A stretch of DNA of 64,000 nt from Planctomycetota bacterium (GTDB taxonomy: Bacteria; Planctomycetota; SZUA-567; H5-PLA8). Below, one piece after another: positions 51,160-62,006 of the stretch (positions are counted from its first letter, which is position 1; each line of letters starts with the position of its first letter). The notes under the pieces were generated by a model, which was given only the letters and a program-made list of their open reading frames with translations, had not been told where the DNA came from and did not search any database. The stretch is taken from assembly GCA_016200135.1 (NCBI GenBank), contig JACQFI010000043.1, positions 1 to 64,000 of the forward strand, written 5' to 3'. Both the position numbers and the translations under genes were made by a program.

Positions 51160-53199
51160 GTGCCAATCGAAAATATCCGCAACATCGCCCTCGTCGGTCA
51201 CAACGGTACCGGCAAGACCACCCTCAGCGAAGCGCTCCTCTTTAAGGCCGGCGCAATCAAACAAAAAGGCACGGTCGCGGCGAAGAACACCGTCTCCGAT
51301 TTCGATGCCGACGAAAAGGAACGCGGCTGCTCGATCGAAACCTCGATCCTCCACTTCACCCATAACGGCAAGCGCATCAACCTGCTCGATTGCCCCGGCA
51401 TCCCCGATTACGTCGGCAACGTCGTAAGCGCGCTCTCCGCAGTGAATACGGCCGTCATCGCCGTCAGCGCGGCCGCGGGCGTGGAAGTCTCGACCCGCAA
51501 ACTCTGGGGCATGGCCGAGGCCCGCGGCCTGCCGCGCGTGCTCGCGATCACCAAGATGGACCATGAGCGCGCGAAGTTTGACGAAGTCGTCGCGCAACTG
51601 CGCGAAGTCTTCGGCGCTTCGGTAACCCCCGTGATCATCCCTTCGGGCGTAGGCCCGTCGTTCAAGGCCGTCGTGAACCTGTTGGGCGACGTCTCCGGCG
51701 CGCCCGCGGACGTGGCGGGTAAAGCCAAAGACCTCGCCGGAAACCTGATCGAATCCATTGTCGCCTCCGACGACAAGCTGATGGAACGCTACCTTAACGA
51801 CGAGAAGTTCTCGCCACAGGAGATCACGGGCTGCTTTGTGAAAGCGCTGCTGAGCCGCGCGCTGACGCCCGTCGTCTGCGTCTCCGCCGAAAAAGACATC
51901 GGCGTGGCCGAACTCCTGAACCTTTTTGCCGACGATCTGCCTTCCTCCCATGCAGTCCCTCCCAAGCTCGTGCGCAAGGTAAAGGGCAAGGACGAAGAAC
52001 GCGCTTTGGAGCCCAAAGACACCGGACCCTTCTACGCGCTGTGCTTTAAGAGCAAACGCGACCCGTTCATCGGCAAGATCTCCTATATGCGCGTCTTCAC
52101 GGGCTCGCTGCAGTCCGGCGCGGCAGCCAAGAGCGGCACGGATGGAAAGCCGGAGAAGTTCGCGCATTTCCTGGACGTCCAAGGCAAGGACTCGAAGGAA
52201 GTCGCGCAGATCGGCGCGGGCGAAATTGTCGCCGTCGCCAAGCACGATCATCTCAACTGCGGCGACACCGTGACCACCGAGGACGGCGGCTGGGAGATCG
52301 CCAAACCGCTCTTCCCCGTGCCCATGAGCGCCCTCGCGGTGCAGGCCAAGAACCGCAACGAGGAAGGCAAGGTCAGCGAACAGCTCCGCCATCTGGGCGA
52401 AGGCGATCCGACGTTCAAAGTCGATGTGGACCATGAGACGCACGAACTCGTCATTCATGGCATGGGCCAGATGCACCTCGAATTGATGCTCCATCGCCTC
52501 AAGCGCCTGCACCTCGAGGTGACCACCAAGCCGCCCAAGATCCCCTACCGCTCGACGATCAACGGCACGGCTGAAGTCCGGTACCGGCACAAGAAGCAGT
52601 CCGGCGGGTCGGGCCAGTTCGGCGAAGTGCAGATTCTCGTCGAGCCCAATCACGGGAAGGGCTACGAGTTCGTGGACGAAGTCGTCGGCGGCGCGATCCC
52701 GAACAACCTGATCCCCTCGGTGGACAAAGGCGTCCAAAAAAAGATGCACGAAGGCGTCTGGCCGGGCATTCTGGTGGTGGATGTGCGCGTGCGGCTGAAC
52801 GACGGCAAGTCGCACCCCGTGGACAGCAAGGACATCGCGTTCCAGATCGCCGGTCGCCAAGCTTTTAAGGATGCTTTCCTGAAGGCCAAACCCGCTCTCA
52901 TCGAACCCTTCGTCCATCTGGAAGTGGTGATTCCTTCCAAGTACATGGGCGATATCACGGGGCACTTGAGCGGGCACCGCGGCAAGATTCAAGGCATGGA
53001 CCTGATGGGCGATCTGCAGGTCGTCAAAGCGCAAGTGCCGATGAGCGAACTGCTCAACTATTCCGCCGAGCTGAAGGCCATGACCGGCGGCGAGGGATTT
53101 TTCTCGATGGAATTCAGCCACTACGACACGGTGCCAAACAGCGTCGCGCAGCCGGTGATCGCCGCCGCCATGAGCCGCCAAGTGAAGGAAGAAGAGTAA
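51160..53199 (+). CDS. Elongation factor G paralogue (EF-G2-like)
   Basis: A 679-residue translational GTPase. The P-loop is GHNGTGKTTLSEALL (13-27), where canonical EF-G has GHIDAGKTTT; the G3 motif is DCPGIPDYVG (usual DTPGHVDF), and G4 is TKMD (usual NKMD). Domains II, III (EGKVSEQLRHLGEGDPTFKV, VIHGMGQMHLELMLHRL), IV (PPKIPYRSTINGTAEVRYRH, SGQFGEVQILVEPNHGKGYE) and V (MGDITGHLSGHRGKIQGMDL) are all present. The altered motifs match the EF-G2-like subgroup rather than the essential FusA. Start is GTG 51160 with AGGGGGGA upstream. Not linked to ribosomal protein genes. Confidence 0.9.
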   Translation: MPIENIRNIALVGHNGTGKTTLSEALLFKAGAIKQKGTVAAKNTVSDFDADEKERGCSIETSILHFTHNGKRINLLDCPGIPDYVGNVVSALSAVNTAVIAVSAAAGVEVSTRKLWGMAEARGLPRVLAITKMDHERAKFDEVVAQLREVFGASVTPVIIPSGVGPSFKAVVNLLGDVSGAPADVAGKAKDLAGNLIESIVASDDKLMERYLNDEKFSPQEITGCFVKALLSRALTPVVCVSAEKDIGVAELLNLFADDLPSSHAVPPKLVRKVKGKDEERALEPKDTGPFYALCFKSKRDPFIGKISYMRVFTGSLQSGAAAKSGTDGKPEKFAHFLDVQGKDSKEVAQIGAGEIVAVAKHDHLNCGDTVTTEDGGWEIAKPLFPVPMSALAVQAKNRNEEGKVSEQLRHLGEGDPTFKVDVDHETHELVIHGMGQMHLELMLHRLKRLHLEVTTKPPKIPYRSTINGTAEVRYRHKKQSGGSGQFGEVQILVEPNHGKGYEFVDEVVGGAIPNNLIPSVDKGVQKKMHEGVWPGILVVDVRVRLNDGKSHPVDSKDIAFQIAGRQAFKDAFLKAKPALIEPFVHLEVVIPSKYMGDITGHLSGHRGKIQGMDLMGDLQVVKAQVPMSELLNYSAELKAMTGGEGFFSMEFSHYDTVPNSVAQPVIAAAMSRQVKEEE

Positions 53200-53292
53200 G
53201 GCAGGAATCCGGACGCAGGTCCAGGCGGAAGCTCCAGGGCTCGCGGCTGCGAATAAACGCGCGGCAAGCGCGGGAGCTCCGGCCCGAAAACG
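53200..53292. other. Convergent gap with GC-rich inverted segments
   Basis: Between the EF-G paralogue and gltD stops lies a G/C-rich stretch containing GGAAGCTCC and GGGAGCTCC and CGCGCGGCAAGCGCGG, able to fold back. It may serve as a two-way terminator; no T-tract. Confidence 0.35.
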
Positions 53293-54738
53293 CTAAAGCG
53301 GCGACGGCAGCGTGGTATCGCCCATCAGGAACAGATCCGCACCGCGCGCGGCGGCGCGGCCTTCGGCGATGGCCCAGACAATCAGCGATTGGCCGCGCGT
53401 CATGTCGCCGGCGGTAAAGACGCCCGGCACGCTGGTCATCTTGTTGGCGTCGGCCTTCACGTTGCCGCGCTCGTCCATTGCAACGCCAAGCTGCTCGAGC
53501 ATGCCCGGCTTCTCGGAACCCAAAAAACCCATCGCGAGCAGCAGCAGGTCGCAGTCCACGCTGAACTCGCTGCCCGGGACCGGCTTCGGCTGCGGCGGAC
53601 CGCCCGCCGGATTGGGGACCCACTCCAGCCGCACGGCGTGAAGCTTCTTGAGCACGCCGTTCTCGCCTTCGAGCTTGGTCGTCTGGATGTTGTAGTCGCG
53701 CGCCTCGCATTCGAGGTGCGCGCTCTCCGTGCGCAGTGTACGCGGCCATTCGGGCCAGGGATTGTTCGGCGCGCGTTCGAGCGGCGGCTTGGGCAGCAGT
53801 TCGAACTGGTAGATCTTCTTCGCGCCTTGGCGGACGACGGTGCCCAGGCAGTCCGCACCGGTGTCGCCGCCGCCGAGGATGACGACGCTCTTGTCCTGCG
53901 CGGTCACCTGATCCTCGACCTTGTCGCCGAACGAGGCTTTATTCGACTGTGCCAGGAACGGGACCGCGTAATAAGTGCCCTTCAACTCGCGGCCCGGCAC
54001 TTTCAGATCGCGGGGATTCGATGCGCCGCCGCACAGAACGATGGCGTCGAAATCCTTCTTCAATTTGGCCACCGGCATATTCACGCCGATGTGTGCGTTC
54101 ACGACGAACTTTACGCCCTCGGCTTCCATCTGCGCCATGCGGCGGTCGAGGTATTTCTTCTCCATCTTGAATTCGGGGATGCCGTAGCGCATCAGGCCGC
54201 CGATGCGGTCGGAGCGCTCGAAGAGCGACACCAGATGTCCGGCGCGCGCGAGCTGCTGCGCGCATGCCATGCCGGAAGGCCCCGAGCCGACGACGGCAAC
54301 TTTCTTTCCAGTGAGCTTTTCCGGTGGCTGCGGCTTGATCCAGCCTTCCTTCCAGGCGTGCTCGACGATGGACTTCTCGATCTGCTTGATCGTGACAGCG
54401 GGCTCGTTAATGCCCAGCACGCAGGAAGCCTCGCACGGCGCGGGACAGAGCCGCCCGGTGAACTCAGGGAAGTTGTTCGTGAGATGCAACCGTTCAATGG
54501 CCTCGCGCCAGCGATTGCGATACACGAGATCGTTCCAGTCGGGGATGATGTTCCCAAGCGGGCAGCCCTTGTGGCAGAACGGCACGCCGCAATCCATGCA
54601 ACGGCTGGCCTGCGACTTCAGGCTCTCTTGAGGGAACGGAAGATAGACTTCCTTCCAGTCCTTGACGCGCTCCGGCACCGGGCGCAACTGCGGCAGCTCG
54701 CGCTGCTTGATCTCCATGAATCCCGTCGGCTTGCCCAT
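53293..54738 (-). CDS. gltD: Glutamate synthase small (beta) subunit
   Basis: Transfers electrons from NADPH through FAD and 4Fe-4S clusters to the large subunit. The 481-residue product has cysteines C47, C50, C55, C59 (RCMDCGVPFCHKGCP) and C98, C102, C106 (LCPAPCEASCVLG). VAVVGSGPSGMACAQQLARA is the FAD loop and VVILGGGDTGADCLGTVVRQ the NADPH loop. The C-terminal GVFTAGDMTRGQSLIVWAIA is typical. It follows gltB by 117 bases that contain a dispersed inverted repeat. Confidence 0.96.
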   Translation of the reverse strand: MGKPTGFMEIKQRELPQLRPVPERVKDWKEVYLPFPQESLKSQASRCMDCGVPFCHKGCPLGNIIPDWNDLVYRNRWREAIERLHLTNNFPEFTGRLCPAPCEASCVLGINEPAVTIKQIEKSIVEHAWKEGWIKPQPPEKLTGKKVAVVGSGPSGMACAQQLARAGHLVSLFERSDRIGGLMRYGIPEFKMEKKYLDRRMAQMEAEGVKFVVNAHIGVNMPVAKLKKDFDAIVLCGGASNPRDLKVPGRELKGTYYAVPFLAQSNKASFGDKVEDQVTAQDKSVVILGGGDTGADCLGTVVRQGAKKIYQFELLPKPPLERAPNNPWPEWPRTLRTESAHLECEARDYNIQTTKLEGENGVLKKLHAVRLEWVPNPAGGPPQPKPVPGSEFSVDCDLLLLAMGFLGSEKPGMLEQLGVAMDERGNVKADANKMTSVPGVFTAGDMTRGQSLIVWAIAEGRAAARGADLFLMGDTTLPSPL

Positions 54739-54760
54739 GTCCCTTCCCTTTCCGTCTATC

Positions 54761-54854
54761 TTTACCGCTAGGCGCGGAGACGCTGAGAACCGCTCCGTTG
54801 CCTGTTTGTTGTTTATGAAGCCCTTCCGCTCTCCGTGCCTCAGCGGTGAAAAAC
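54761..54854. repeat. Inverted dispersed repeat between gltB and gltD
   Basis: TTTACCGCTAGGCGCGGAGA (54761-54780) resembles the reverse complement of the segment ending CTCCGTGCCTCAGCGGTGAA (54831-54850). Both belong to the 'CACCGCTGAGGCACGGAGA' type also seen near 13378. The element sits within the glt operon without breaking a gene. Confidence 0.5.
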
Positions 54855-54855
54855 G

Positions 54856-57800
54856 CTAGTCGTTCCCCGCCGCCGCAAGCGGCGGCTGCTTCAGCTTCTC
54901 GAGCGCCTTCTTGTAGTCCGTCGGCATGACCTTTACGAACTTCGGCAACATCGCATTCCAGTCCTTCAGGATGCGCTCGGCCACCGTGCTTCCCGTGAGC
55001 TTGACGTGCTTTTCGAGCAGGCTCTTCACCGCGATCAGGTCCTCGGACTCGGCCAGCTTTTCGAGGCCCACCATGCCTGGGTTGCAGCGGACGGAAAAAT
55101 CGCCGGCCTCGTCTAAGACGAACGCGGCGCCGCCACTCATGCCCGCGGCGAAGTTGCGCCCGGTCTTGCCGATCACCACAACGCGCCCGCCGGTCATGTA
55201 CTCGCAGCCGTGGTCGCCCACGCCCTCGACGACCGCGTGCACGCCGCTGTTGCGCACGCAGAAGCGTTCCCCTGCCACGCCGCGGACGAACATCTCGCCG
55301 CTCGTCGCACCGTAAGCCGCGACGTTGCCGATGACGATGTTCTCTTCGGCCTTGAACGTGGCCGTCTTGGGCGGATAGACGATCACGCGCCCGCCCGAGA
55401 GGCCCTTCGCGAAGTAGTCGTTGCTGTCGCCTTCAAGTTCCAGCGTGACGCCCTTCGGCAGAAACGCGCCGAAGCTCTGCCCGGCGGAGCCCGTGAACTT
55501 GATGTGAATGGTCCCGTCGGGCAGTCCGTCCGGGTGCTTCCGCGTGAGCTCGCTGCCCAGCATCGTGCCGACGGTGCGGTGGATGTTGCGGATCGAGAGA
55601 TCCAGCCGCACGGGTTCCTTGTGCTCCAGCGCGGGGCTGCACGCGTCGATGAGTTTGTTGTCGAGCCACGTCGCGATGCCGTGGTCCTGTTCTTGAACGC
55701 GGTGGATCGGCGTGCCGGGATGGTGCGGCTTGGGCTGCTCGAAGATCTTGGTGAAATCCAGCCCACGCGCCTTCCAGTGGTCCACGGCCTTGCGCGTGTC
55801 GAGCCGCGCGACCTGGCCGACCATTTCGTCAACCGTCCGGAACCCGAGTTGCGCCATGTACTCGCGCACTTCCTGCGCGATGAAGAGCATGAAGTTGACG
55901 ACGTGCTCGGGCTTGCCCGCGAACTTCTTCCGCAACTCGGGGTTCTGCGTCGCGACGCCGACGGGACAGGTGTCGAGATGGCAGACGCGCATCATGATAC
56001 AGCCGCTGGCCACCAGCGCGGTCGTCGCGAAGCCGAACTCCTCCGCACCCAGCAGCGCGGCGATCACCACATCGCGCCCGGTCTTGAGCTGCCCGTCGGC
56101 CTGGACCACGATGCGCCCGCGCAGATCGTTCATCACCAGCACTTGCTGCGTCTCGGCGAGGCCCAGTTCCCACGGGATTCCCGCGTGCTTGATGCTTGTA
56201 AGAGGAGACGCGCCGGTGCCGCCGTCGTGCCCGGCGATCAGCACCACGTCGCTGTGCGCCTTGCTCACGCCCGCCGCGACCGTGCCGACGCCCACTTCGG
56301 CGACGAGCTTCACGCTTACCCGCGCGCGCGGGTTCGAGTTCTTCAAATCGTAGATGAGCTGCGCCAGGTCCTCGATCGAGTAGATGTCGTGGTGCGGCGG
56401 CGGCGAGATCAGGCCCACGTACGGCGTGGCATGCCGCGTCTTCGCGATCCACGGGTAGACCTTGTGCGCGGGCAACTGGCCGCCTTCGCCTGGCTTGGCG
56501 CCCTGCGCGATCTTGATCTGCAGTTCGTTGGCGCTGACCAGATACCGGCTGGTCACGCCGAAGCGCGCCGAGGCGACCTGCTTGATCGCGCTGTTGCGCC
56601 AGTCCCCGTTGGAATCACGGTCAAAGCGGTCGTCGTCCTCGCCGCCTTCGCCCGTGTTGCTGCGTCCGCCCAGGCGGTTCATGGCGATGGCGAGGTTCTC
56701 GTGGGCTTCCTTGCTGATCGAGCCGTACGACATCGCGCCGGTCGCGAAACGCTTGACGATGTTCTCAACGGGCTCGACCTCATCGAGCGGCACCGGCGTG
56801 GCCGGTTTCAGGTCGAACAGGCCGCGCAGCGTGCAGATGCGCTTCGACTGGTCGTCCACCAGCTTGGTGTACTCCTTGAAGATCTTGTAGTTCGCCGCGC
56901 GCACGGCGTACTGAAGCTTGTGCACGGTATCCGGATTAAAGAGGTGGAACTCGCCGTCCCGGCGCCACTGGTACTGGCCGCCGGCGTCGAGCGCCTCGAC
57001 GGGCTCGTCGCGCTTGGGGTACGCTCGGGCGTGGCGTACGAGCTGCTCTTTCGCGATTTCGTCCAGCCCGATGCCCTGGATGCGCGAGGCCGTCCCCGTG
57101 AAGTAGCGCTCGACCACGAGGTTGTTCAAGCCGATGGCCTCGAAAATCTGCGCGCCGCGGTACGACTGGATCGTGGAGATGCCCATCTTGGACATTACCT
57201 TCACTACGCCCTTGTTGATCGCTTTGATGTAGTTCTTGACCGCGTGCTTGTGGTCGATCTCCTTGGGCAGCACGCCGTCTCGGATCAGGTCGTCGAGCGT
57301 CTCGAAGGCGAGATACGGGTTCACTGCGCCCGCGCCGTAACCCAAGAGCAGCGCGAAATGGTGGACCTCGCGCGGCTCGCCGCTCTCGACCACAAGGCCG
57401 ACCCGCGTCCGCAAGCCCTGCCGGACAAGGTGATGATGCACACAACCAACCGCAAGCAGCGTCGGGATCGGCGCGTTCTTCTCGTCGGCCTCGCGGTCCG
57501 AAAGAATCAGCACCTTCACGCCCTTCGCGATGGCCGCGTCCACGATCCCACAGAGCCGGTTCAGGGCGTCTTCCAGGTTCGCTCCGGCGACGCTGAAGGG
57601 TATGGCGCCGCTCTTGGTCGGATCGGGCACCTCGAAGAGCATGGGGAGGGTCTGCGCTTTAAAGTCCGGCAGCGGGCAGTAGCGCAGGCGCGCGAGTTGC
57701 TCGTTGTCGAGGATCGGCGTCTTGACCTTGATCTGCCGGCAACTCCGGGGACCCGGATCGAGCAGGTTGCCTTCGGGGCCGATGGACGTGCCGACGTCGG

Positions 57801-59427
57801 TGACGAGTTCCTCGCGGATCGCATCCAGCGGCGGGTTCGTCACCTGCGCAAAGAGCTGCTTGAAGTAATTGTAAAGGAGCTGCGACTTGTCGCTGAGCAC
57901 CGCCAGCGCCGCGTCGTTACCCATGCTGCCGAGCGGTTCCTCGCCGTTCACCGCCATCGGCTGGAGGATGATCTTGAGGTCTTCGGTGGTGTACCCGAAG
58001 GCCTGCTGGCGCTGGAAGACCGTCTCGTGGTCGGGCTCGTGAACGTGCGGCGGATCGGGCAGCTCGTCGAGCTTGACCAGGTTCTCTTTAAGCCACTTGC
58101 CGTAGGGCTGCGCGGTGGCCATCCCCTTCTTGAGTTCCTCGTCGGCGATGATGCGCCCTGCCTTCATGTCCACCAGGAACATGCGGCCGGGCTGCAGGCG
58201 GCCCTTCATCAGCACGCGTTCGGGCGGGATGTCGAGCACGCCGACTTCCGAGGCCATGATCACCCGGTCGTCCTTGGTCACGTAGTAGCGGCTCGGGCGC
58301 AGGCCGTTGCGGTCGAGCACCGCGCCGATCACCGTGCCGTCGGTGAAGGCCACGGACGCCGGGCCGTCCCACGGTTCCATCAGGCACGAGTGAAACTCGT
58401 AGAAGTCCTTCTTCTCAGGGCTCATGCTCTCGTGCTGCGCCCAGGCTTCGGGAATCAGCATCATCACCGCGTGCGGCAGGCTGCGGCCGCCCATCACGAG
58501 CATTTCGAGCGCGTTGTCCAGGATCGCGCTGTCGGAGCCCTGGTCGTTGATGACCGGGATCAGCCGTTCGAACTCGGCATCGGTGAAGAGCGGGCTCTTG
58601 AAGAGCCGCTCGCGCGCCTTGAACCAGTTCACGTTGCCGCGCAAGGTGTTGATCTCGCCGTTATGCGCGAGGTACCGGAACGGATGCGCCAGCGGCCAGC
58701 TCGGGAACGTGTTCGTGCTGAAGCGCGAATGGACGAGCGCCAGCGCGCTCTCGAAGTCCGGCGCGGCGAGGTCCTTGAAATAGGTGCGAAGCTGCTCGCT
58801 GGTGAGCATGCCTTTGTAGATGAGCGTCTTGTACGAGAGACTGGGCAGATAGAAATACTGCCGCTCCGGCACGTCCTGCTTGTGGATCTCGTGATGCGAA
58901 AACTTGCGCAGCAGGAAGAGCTTGCGCTCGAAGACATCGCCCGCCGGGTGCTTGCCACGGCCGATGAAGACCATGCGCATGAGCGGCTCCACCGCACGCG
59001 CCGTCTCGCCCACGGTCGAGTTGTCCACGGCCACGTCCCGCCAGCCGAGGACTTCCAGGCCGAGTTCTTTCGCGGTCTGCTCGAAGAGCGCGACGCAACG
59101 CCCGCGCGGCCCTTCGCTGCGCGGCAGGAACGCTACGCCCGCGGCGTAATCCCCGTACGCAGGCAGGGGAATCTTCTTCTCCTTGCAGACGCGCTGCATG
59201 AATTTATCCGGCATCTGCACCAGAATGCCCGCGCCGTCGCCGGTGTTGACCTCGCAGCCGCACGCGCCGCGGTGGCTCAGGTTCTCCAGGATCTGGATGG
59301 CGTCCTGAATGATCTGGTGCGACTTGCGCCACTTCATGTCCACCACGAACCCGACGCCGCAGGCATCGTGTTCGTAGCGGGGATCGTAAAGGCCCTGCGC
59401 GGGCGGAGGTCCCGGTACTTTGGTCAT
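54856..59427 (-). CDS. gltB: Glutamate synthase large (alpha) subunit
   Basis: Makes two glutamates from glutamine and 2-oxoglutarate. The 1523-residue product begins [18 protein letters not shown]; Cys23 is the glutaminase nucleophile once the short propeptide is removed. Domains in order are the glutaminase (to about 430), central domain (about 470-770), FMN synthase barrel with [46 protein letters not shown] and [20 protein letters not shown], Fe-S cysteines in [20 protein letters not shown], and the GXGXG beta-helix (about 1260-1480). All catalytic features are intact. Divergent from a LysR regulator whose likely site lies in the shared intergenic region. Confidence 0.97.
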   Translation of the reverse strand: MTKVPGPPPAQGLYDPRYEHDACGVGFVVDMKWRKSHQIIQDAIQILENLSHRGACGCEVNTGDGAGILVQMPDKFMQRVCKEKKIPLPAYGDYAAGVAFLPRSEGPRGRCVALFEQTAKELGLEVLGWRDVAVDNSTVGETARAVEPLMRMVFIGRGKHPAGDVFERKLFLLRKFSHHEIHKQDVPERQYFYLPSLSYKTLIYKGMLTSEQLRTYFKDLAAPDFESALALVHSRFSTNTFPSWPLAHPFRYLAHNGEINTLRGNVNWFKARERLFKSPLFTDAEFERLIPVINDQGSDSAILDNALEMLVMGGRSLPHAVMMLIPEAWAQHESMSPEKKDFYEFHSCLMEPWDGPASVAFTDGTVIGAVLDRNGLRPSRYYVTKDDRVIMASEVGVLDIPPERVLMKGRLQPGRMFLVDMKAGRIIADEELKKGMATAQPYGKWLKENLVKLDELPDPPHVHEPDHETVFQRQQAFGYTTEDLKIILQPMAVNGEEPLGSMGNDAALAVLSDKSQLLYNYFKQLFAQVTNPPLDAIREELVTDVGTSIGPEGNLLDPGPRSCRQIKVKTPILDNEQLARLRYCPLPDFKAQTLPMLFEVPDPTKSGAIPFSVAGANLEDALNRLCGIVDAAIAKGVKVLILSDREADEKNAPIPTLLAVGCVHHHLVRQGLRTRVGLVVESGEPREVHHFALLLGYGAGAVNPYLAFETLDDLIRDGVLPKEIDHKHAVKNYIKAINKGVVKVMSKMGISTIQSYRGAQIFEAIGLNNLVVERYFTGTASRIQGIGLDEIAKEQLVRHARAYPKRDEPVEALDAGGQYQWRRDGEFHLFNPDTVHKLQYAVRAANYKIFKEYTKLVDDQSKRICTLRGLFDLKPATPVPLDEVEPVENIVKRFATGAMSYGSISKEAHENLAIAMNRLGGRSNTGEGGEDDDRFDRDSNGDWRNSAIKQVASARFGVTSRYLVSANELQIKIAQGAKPGEGGQLPAHKVYPWIAKTRHATPYVGLISPPPHHDIYSIEDLAQLIYDLKNSNPRARVSVKLVAEVGVGTVAAGVSKAHSDVVLIAGHDGGTGASPLTSIKHAGIPWELGLAETQQVLVMNDLRGRIVVQADGQLKTGRDVVIAALLGAEEFGFATTALVASGCIMMRVCHLDTCPVGVATQNPELRKKFAGKPEHVVNFMLFIAQEVREYMAQLGFRTVDEMVGQVARLDTRKAVDHWKARGLDFTKIFEQPKPHHPGTPIHRVQEQDHGIATWLDNKLIDACSPALEHKEPVRLDLSIRNIHRTVGTMLGSELTRKHPDGLPDGTIHIKFTGSAGQSFGAFLPKGVTLELEGDSNDYFAKGLSGGRVIVYPPKTATFKAEENIVIGNVAAYGATSGEMFVRGVAGERFCVRNSGVHAVVEGVGDHGCEYMTGGRVVVIGKTGRNFAAGMSGGAAFVLDEAGDFSVRCNPGMVGLEKLAESEDLIAVKSLLEKHVKLTGSTVAERILKDWNAMLPKFVKVMPTDYKKALEKLKQPPLAAAGND

Positions 59428-59751
59428 GTTCTCAACCCTCTGACTGAAGCAGCTATCCGGCGATCCTAATTTCAGGATCGTTGCCTTCTAAACAAGCGAT
59501 TCGTCCCTTAGCCCGATCTTTTAGTTACGGGCTCCTACGGCCATTCGCCATAGCTTCGGAGGACGTATAAGGTACTCGCCTAAAAAACTGCGGTTAGTAT
59601 AAAGTGAGGAAAAGTATAAATCGAGCGGATTATGAAATATAGTTTGCATTAGTTTTACTAATGATATAATTCCGGCTCGCGGCGCTTGGCAGGCATTCCT
59701 ATAGCCTCCTGGATCTTAAGATGCTGAGAACTACGGGCCAGGAGCCAGACC
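59428..59751. promoter_or_regulatory. Divergent gltB/lysR control region with T-N11-A palindrome
   Basis: A 324-base, locally A+T-rich region. CATTAGT (59647-59653), TTT, ACTAATG (59657-59663) is a perfect palindrome containing a LysR-type T-N11-A box. On the plus strand TATAAT (59665-59670) would be the lysR -10, placing the palindrome between -35 and -10, as expected for autorepression. On the minus strand TATACT (59596-59601) has no good -35; the palindrome centre lies about 66 bases upstream of the expected gltB start, the usual activator position for LysR proteins. Confidence 0.6.
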
Positions 59752-60639
59752 TTGAACCTCGACGCCCTCAACCTCTACTGCGAGATCGTGCGCCTGCAAA
59801 GCTTCTCGCGCGGCGCGCGCGCGTGCGGCATCACGCAATCGGCGGCGAGCCAAGCCGTCGCGCAGCTTGAAGCGCATCTCGACGTGATCCTGATCGACCG
59901 CACCAAGCGGCCCTTCGCGCTCACGGCCGAAGGACACACCTATTACGAAGGCGTGCGCAAACTGATGCTGGATTACGAGAAGGTCGCGGCCGAAGTCCGT
60001 TCCACGCGGACACAGGTCGGCGGGACGGTGCGCGTCGCGGCGATCTACTCGATCGGCCTGCACGTCATGGCCCGGCACGTCCAGCAGTTCATCTCCAAGT
60101 ATCCGCAAGCCAACATCCGCCTGGAATACCTGCACCCGAACAAGGTCGTGGACGCGGTGACGGAAGAAGAGGCCGACCTGGGCTTGATCTCCTACCCCAC
60201 CCCGTCGCGCACGCTCGCGGTCGTGCCGCTGCGCTCGGAGCGCATGGTCCTGGTCTGCCCGCCGGCGCATGCGCTGGCCTCGCGCAAGCTGATCGAGGCG
60301 CACGATCTGGACGGCGCCAACTTCGTCGCCTTCGCGCCCGATCTATCCATCCGCAAAGCGGTGGACCGTTCGCTGCGCCAGGGCAAAGCGAAGCCGAATG
60401 TCGTGATGGAGTTCGACAACATCGAGACGATCAAGCAGGCCCTGGAAGTCGGCACGGGCGTGGCGATCCTGCCCGAACCAACGGTTCAAAAGGAGGTGAA
60501 CCTGGGTTCACTGGTGGCCGTGCCGCTGGCCATGCAGGAACTCGTCCGGCCCATCGGCATCATCCACCGCCGGCTCAAGCGGCTGACGCCTGCGGTGCGG
60601 AAGTTCATGGATCTGCTGAAGGAACCGAGTGCAACTTGA
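59752..60639 (+). CDS. LysR-family transcriptional regulator
   Basis: A 295-residue LysR regulator. The winged helix at the N-terminus has LNLYCEIVRLQSFSRGARAC and ITQSAASQAVAQLEAHLDVI. The effector domain (about 90-290) includes VRVAAIYSIGLHVMARHVQQ, EADLGLISYPTP and EVGTGVAILPEPTVQKEV. The start is TTG 59752 with AGGAG 7 bases upstream. Its divergent position to gltBD suggests a GltC-like role in controlling glutamate synthase; the effector is not known. Confidence 0.92.
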   Translation: MNLDALNLYCEIVRLQSFSRGARACGITQSAASQAVAQLEAHLDVILIDRTKRPFALTAEGHTYYEGVRKLMLDYEKVAAEVRSTRTQVGGTVRVAAIYSIGLHVMARHVQQFISKYPQANIRLEYLHPNKVVDAVTEEEADLGLISYPTPSRTLAVVPLRSERMVLVCPPAHALASRKLIEAHDLDGANFVAFAPDLSIRKAVDRSLRQGKAKPNVVMEFDNIETIKQALEVGTGVAILPEPTVQKEVNLGSLVAVPLAMQELVRPIGIIHRRLKRLTPAVRKFMDLLKEPSAT

Positions 60640-60784
60640 GCAATCCCGAAAGCGCTCATTTCTGCTTCACCACGGCTTCGCAACCTGAAATCCGACCTAT
60701 TTCGCCACGCAACACCTTTGCATGAAGACATTAGCTCATTGTATAGTCCTCCCTGTGGATAAGCGGCGAACGAGGACCAACTCT

Positions 60785-61867
60785 GTGCGATTCAGACTGC
60801 TTCCGCTGTTTCTTGTGATCGGCGCATCGACCGCCCATGCCGCCGACGATCCCGTCGAGATCGAGCCGACCGACGACACGTGGCTCAGCCAGGAACACAC
60901 CGGCAAGCCCGCCGGGCGCGGGACGCGCGACGAGATGCAGCTCTACGGCACCGGCGACGAGAAGACCAACCGCGCACTGCTCAAGTTCGACCTGAAGACC
61001 GCGCCGGGCGGCTTCCGCGCCGCGATCCTCCAGATCACCTGCTACAACGGGCAGTACACCTCTTCGGCCACGAGCTACCTGAGCTGCCATGCCATCGCAC
61101 GGCCCTGGAACCAGGACAACGCGTCGTGGGACCAGAGCGCCGGTGGCGGCAACTGGACCAATCCGGGCGGAACGTGGGACCCCAAGCCCGCCGCGGCGTG
61201 CCGGATCTACGGACCGATGGGAGGCGAGAAGCCCCGCGCCTTCGTGTTCGACCTCACGGCGCTCGCTCGCCAGTGGCAGGCCCAGCCGAACGTCAATTAC
61301 GGCGTAGCGATCATGCTCGAAAAGAGTTGCAACGCCGAACTGCGCATCCGCAGCAAGGAACACAACGTTGCGGACCAGCGCCCGAAGCTGCGGCTCTACT
61401 ACCGCGGCGATCCCGACAAGAGCGCTATGGCGCTTCCTCCGGCCGAAGTTCCGCCGTTTGAGCCCTACGATCCGCTGGCGCCTTCGGTCCGCCTGAACGC
61501 GCAAGTGGACGCCTTGAAGCTCGGCCAGGATTTCGAGGTCAAGTTCAGCGCCTCGGGCGCGAAGGAACCGTACGTATTCAGCGCGGCCGGCCCACCCGTG
61601 CCGGGCCTGTCCCTTCAGGCTGACGGAACTTGGAAGGGCAAGCCCAGCAAGGCAGGGGTATTTGTGGTGGGCATCGCGTGCACAGCTTCCAACGGGAAAC
61701 GCGCCACGGATTGGCGGCGCGTGGTCGTTGTGGACCCCAACGCCGCGCCGCCCAAGCCACCCGATGCCGAGGCTCAGAAAACGAAAAGTGAACCGCCCGC
61801 CGATGCGGCCAAGACCGCAAAGCCTCCCGCCGCTGGCAAGACCAAACCGGCCGTCGATGACGAATAG
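60785..61867 (+). CDS. Secreted DNRLRE-domain protein with Ig-like C-terminus
   Basis: A 360-residue protein. GTG 60785 starts a signal peptide (RFRLLPLFLVIGASTAHAAD) with GAGGA 10 bases upstream; an ATG at 60722 would add 21 basic residues. About 25-180 is a DNRLRE/CBM96-like domain (DDTWLSQEHTGKPAGRGTRD, RALLKFDLKTAPGGFRAAIL, AIARPWNQDNASWDQSAGGG). Residues about 235-315 resemble a putative Ig (He_PIG) domain (GLSLQADGTWKGKPSKAGVF). A Lys/Pro/Ala tail follows. Likely cell-surface, carbohydrate-associated. Confidence 0.82.
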   Translation: MRFRLLPLFLVIGASTAHAADDPVEIEPTDDTWLSQEHTGKPAGRGTRDEMQLYGTGDEKTNRALLKFDLKTAPGGFRAAILQITCYNGQYTSSATSYLSCHAIARPWNQDNASWDQSAGGGNWTNPGGTWDPKPAAACRIYGPMGGEKPRAFVFDLTALARQWQAQPNVNYGVAIMLEKSCNAELRIRSKEHNVADQRPKLRLYYRGDPDKSAMALPPAEVPPFEPYDPLAPSVRLNAQVDALKLGQDFEVKFSASGAKEPYVFSAAGPPVPGLSLQADGTWKGKPSKAGVFVVGIACTASNGKRATDWRRVVVVDPNAAPPKPPDAEAQKTKSEPPADAAKTAKPPAAGKTKPAVDDE

Positions 61868-62006
61868 CCCACAGGCCGCCGTTTCAGCTTTTTCATGTCT
61901 CCGGCAAGCCTCAAGACGTACTGGCAAACCGCCCCAAAACGCCTAGGATGGCCGCGCCGATACGGGCAAGGCAGCGTGCCTTACGGGCTTTTGAGGAAGC
62001 GTCATC

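Noticed and set aside
50896..53181. 761-codon minus-strand open frame
   Set aside because: It is antisense to the EF-G paralogue, whose domains are all intact.
55210..59469. 1419-codon plus-strand open frame
   Set aside because: It lies wholly opposite gltB, and its Arg/His/Val-rich translation is typical of antisense of a G+C-rich gene.
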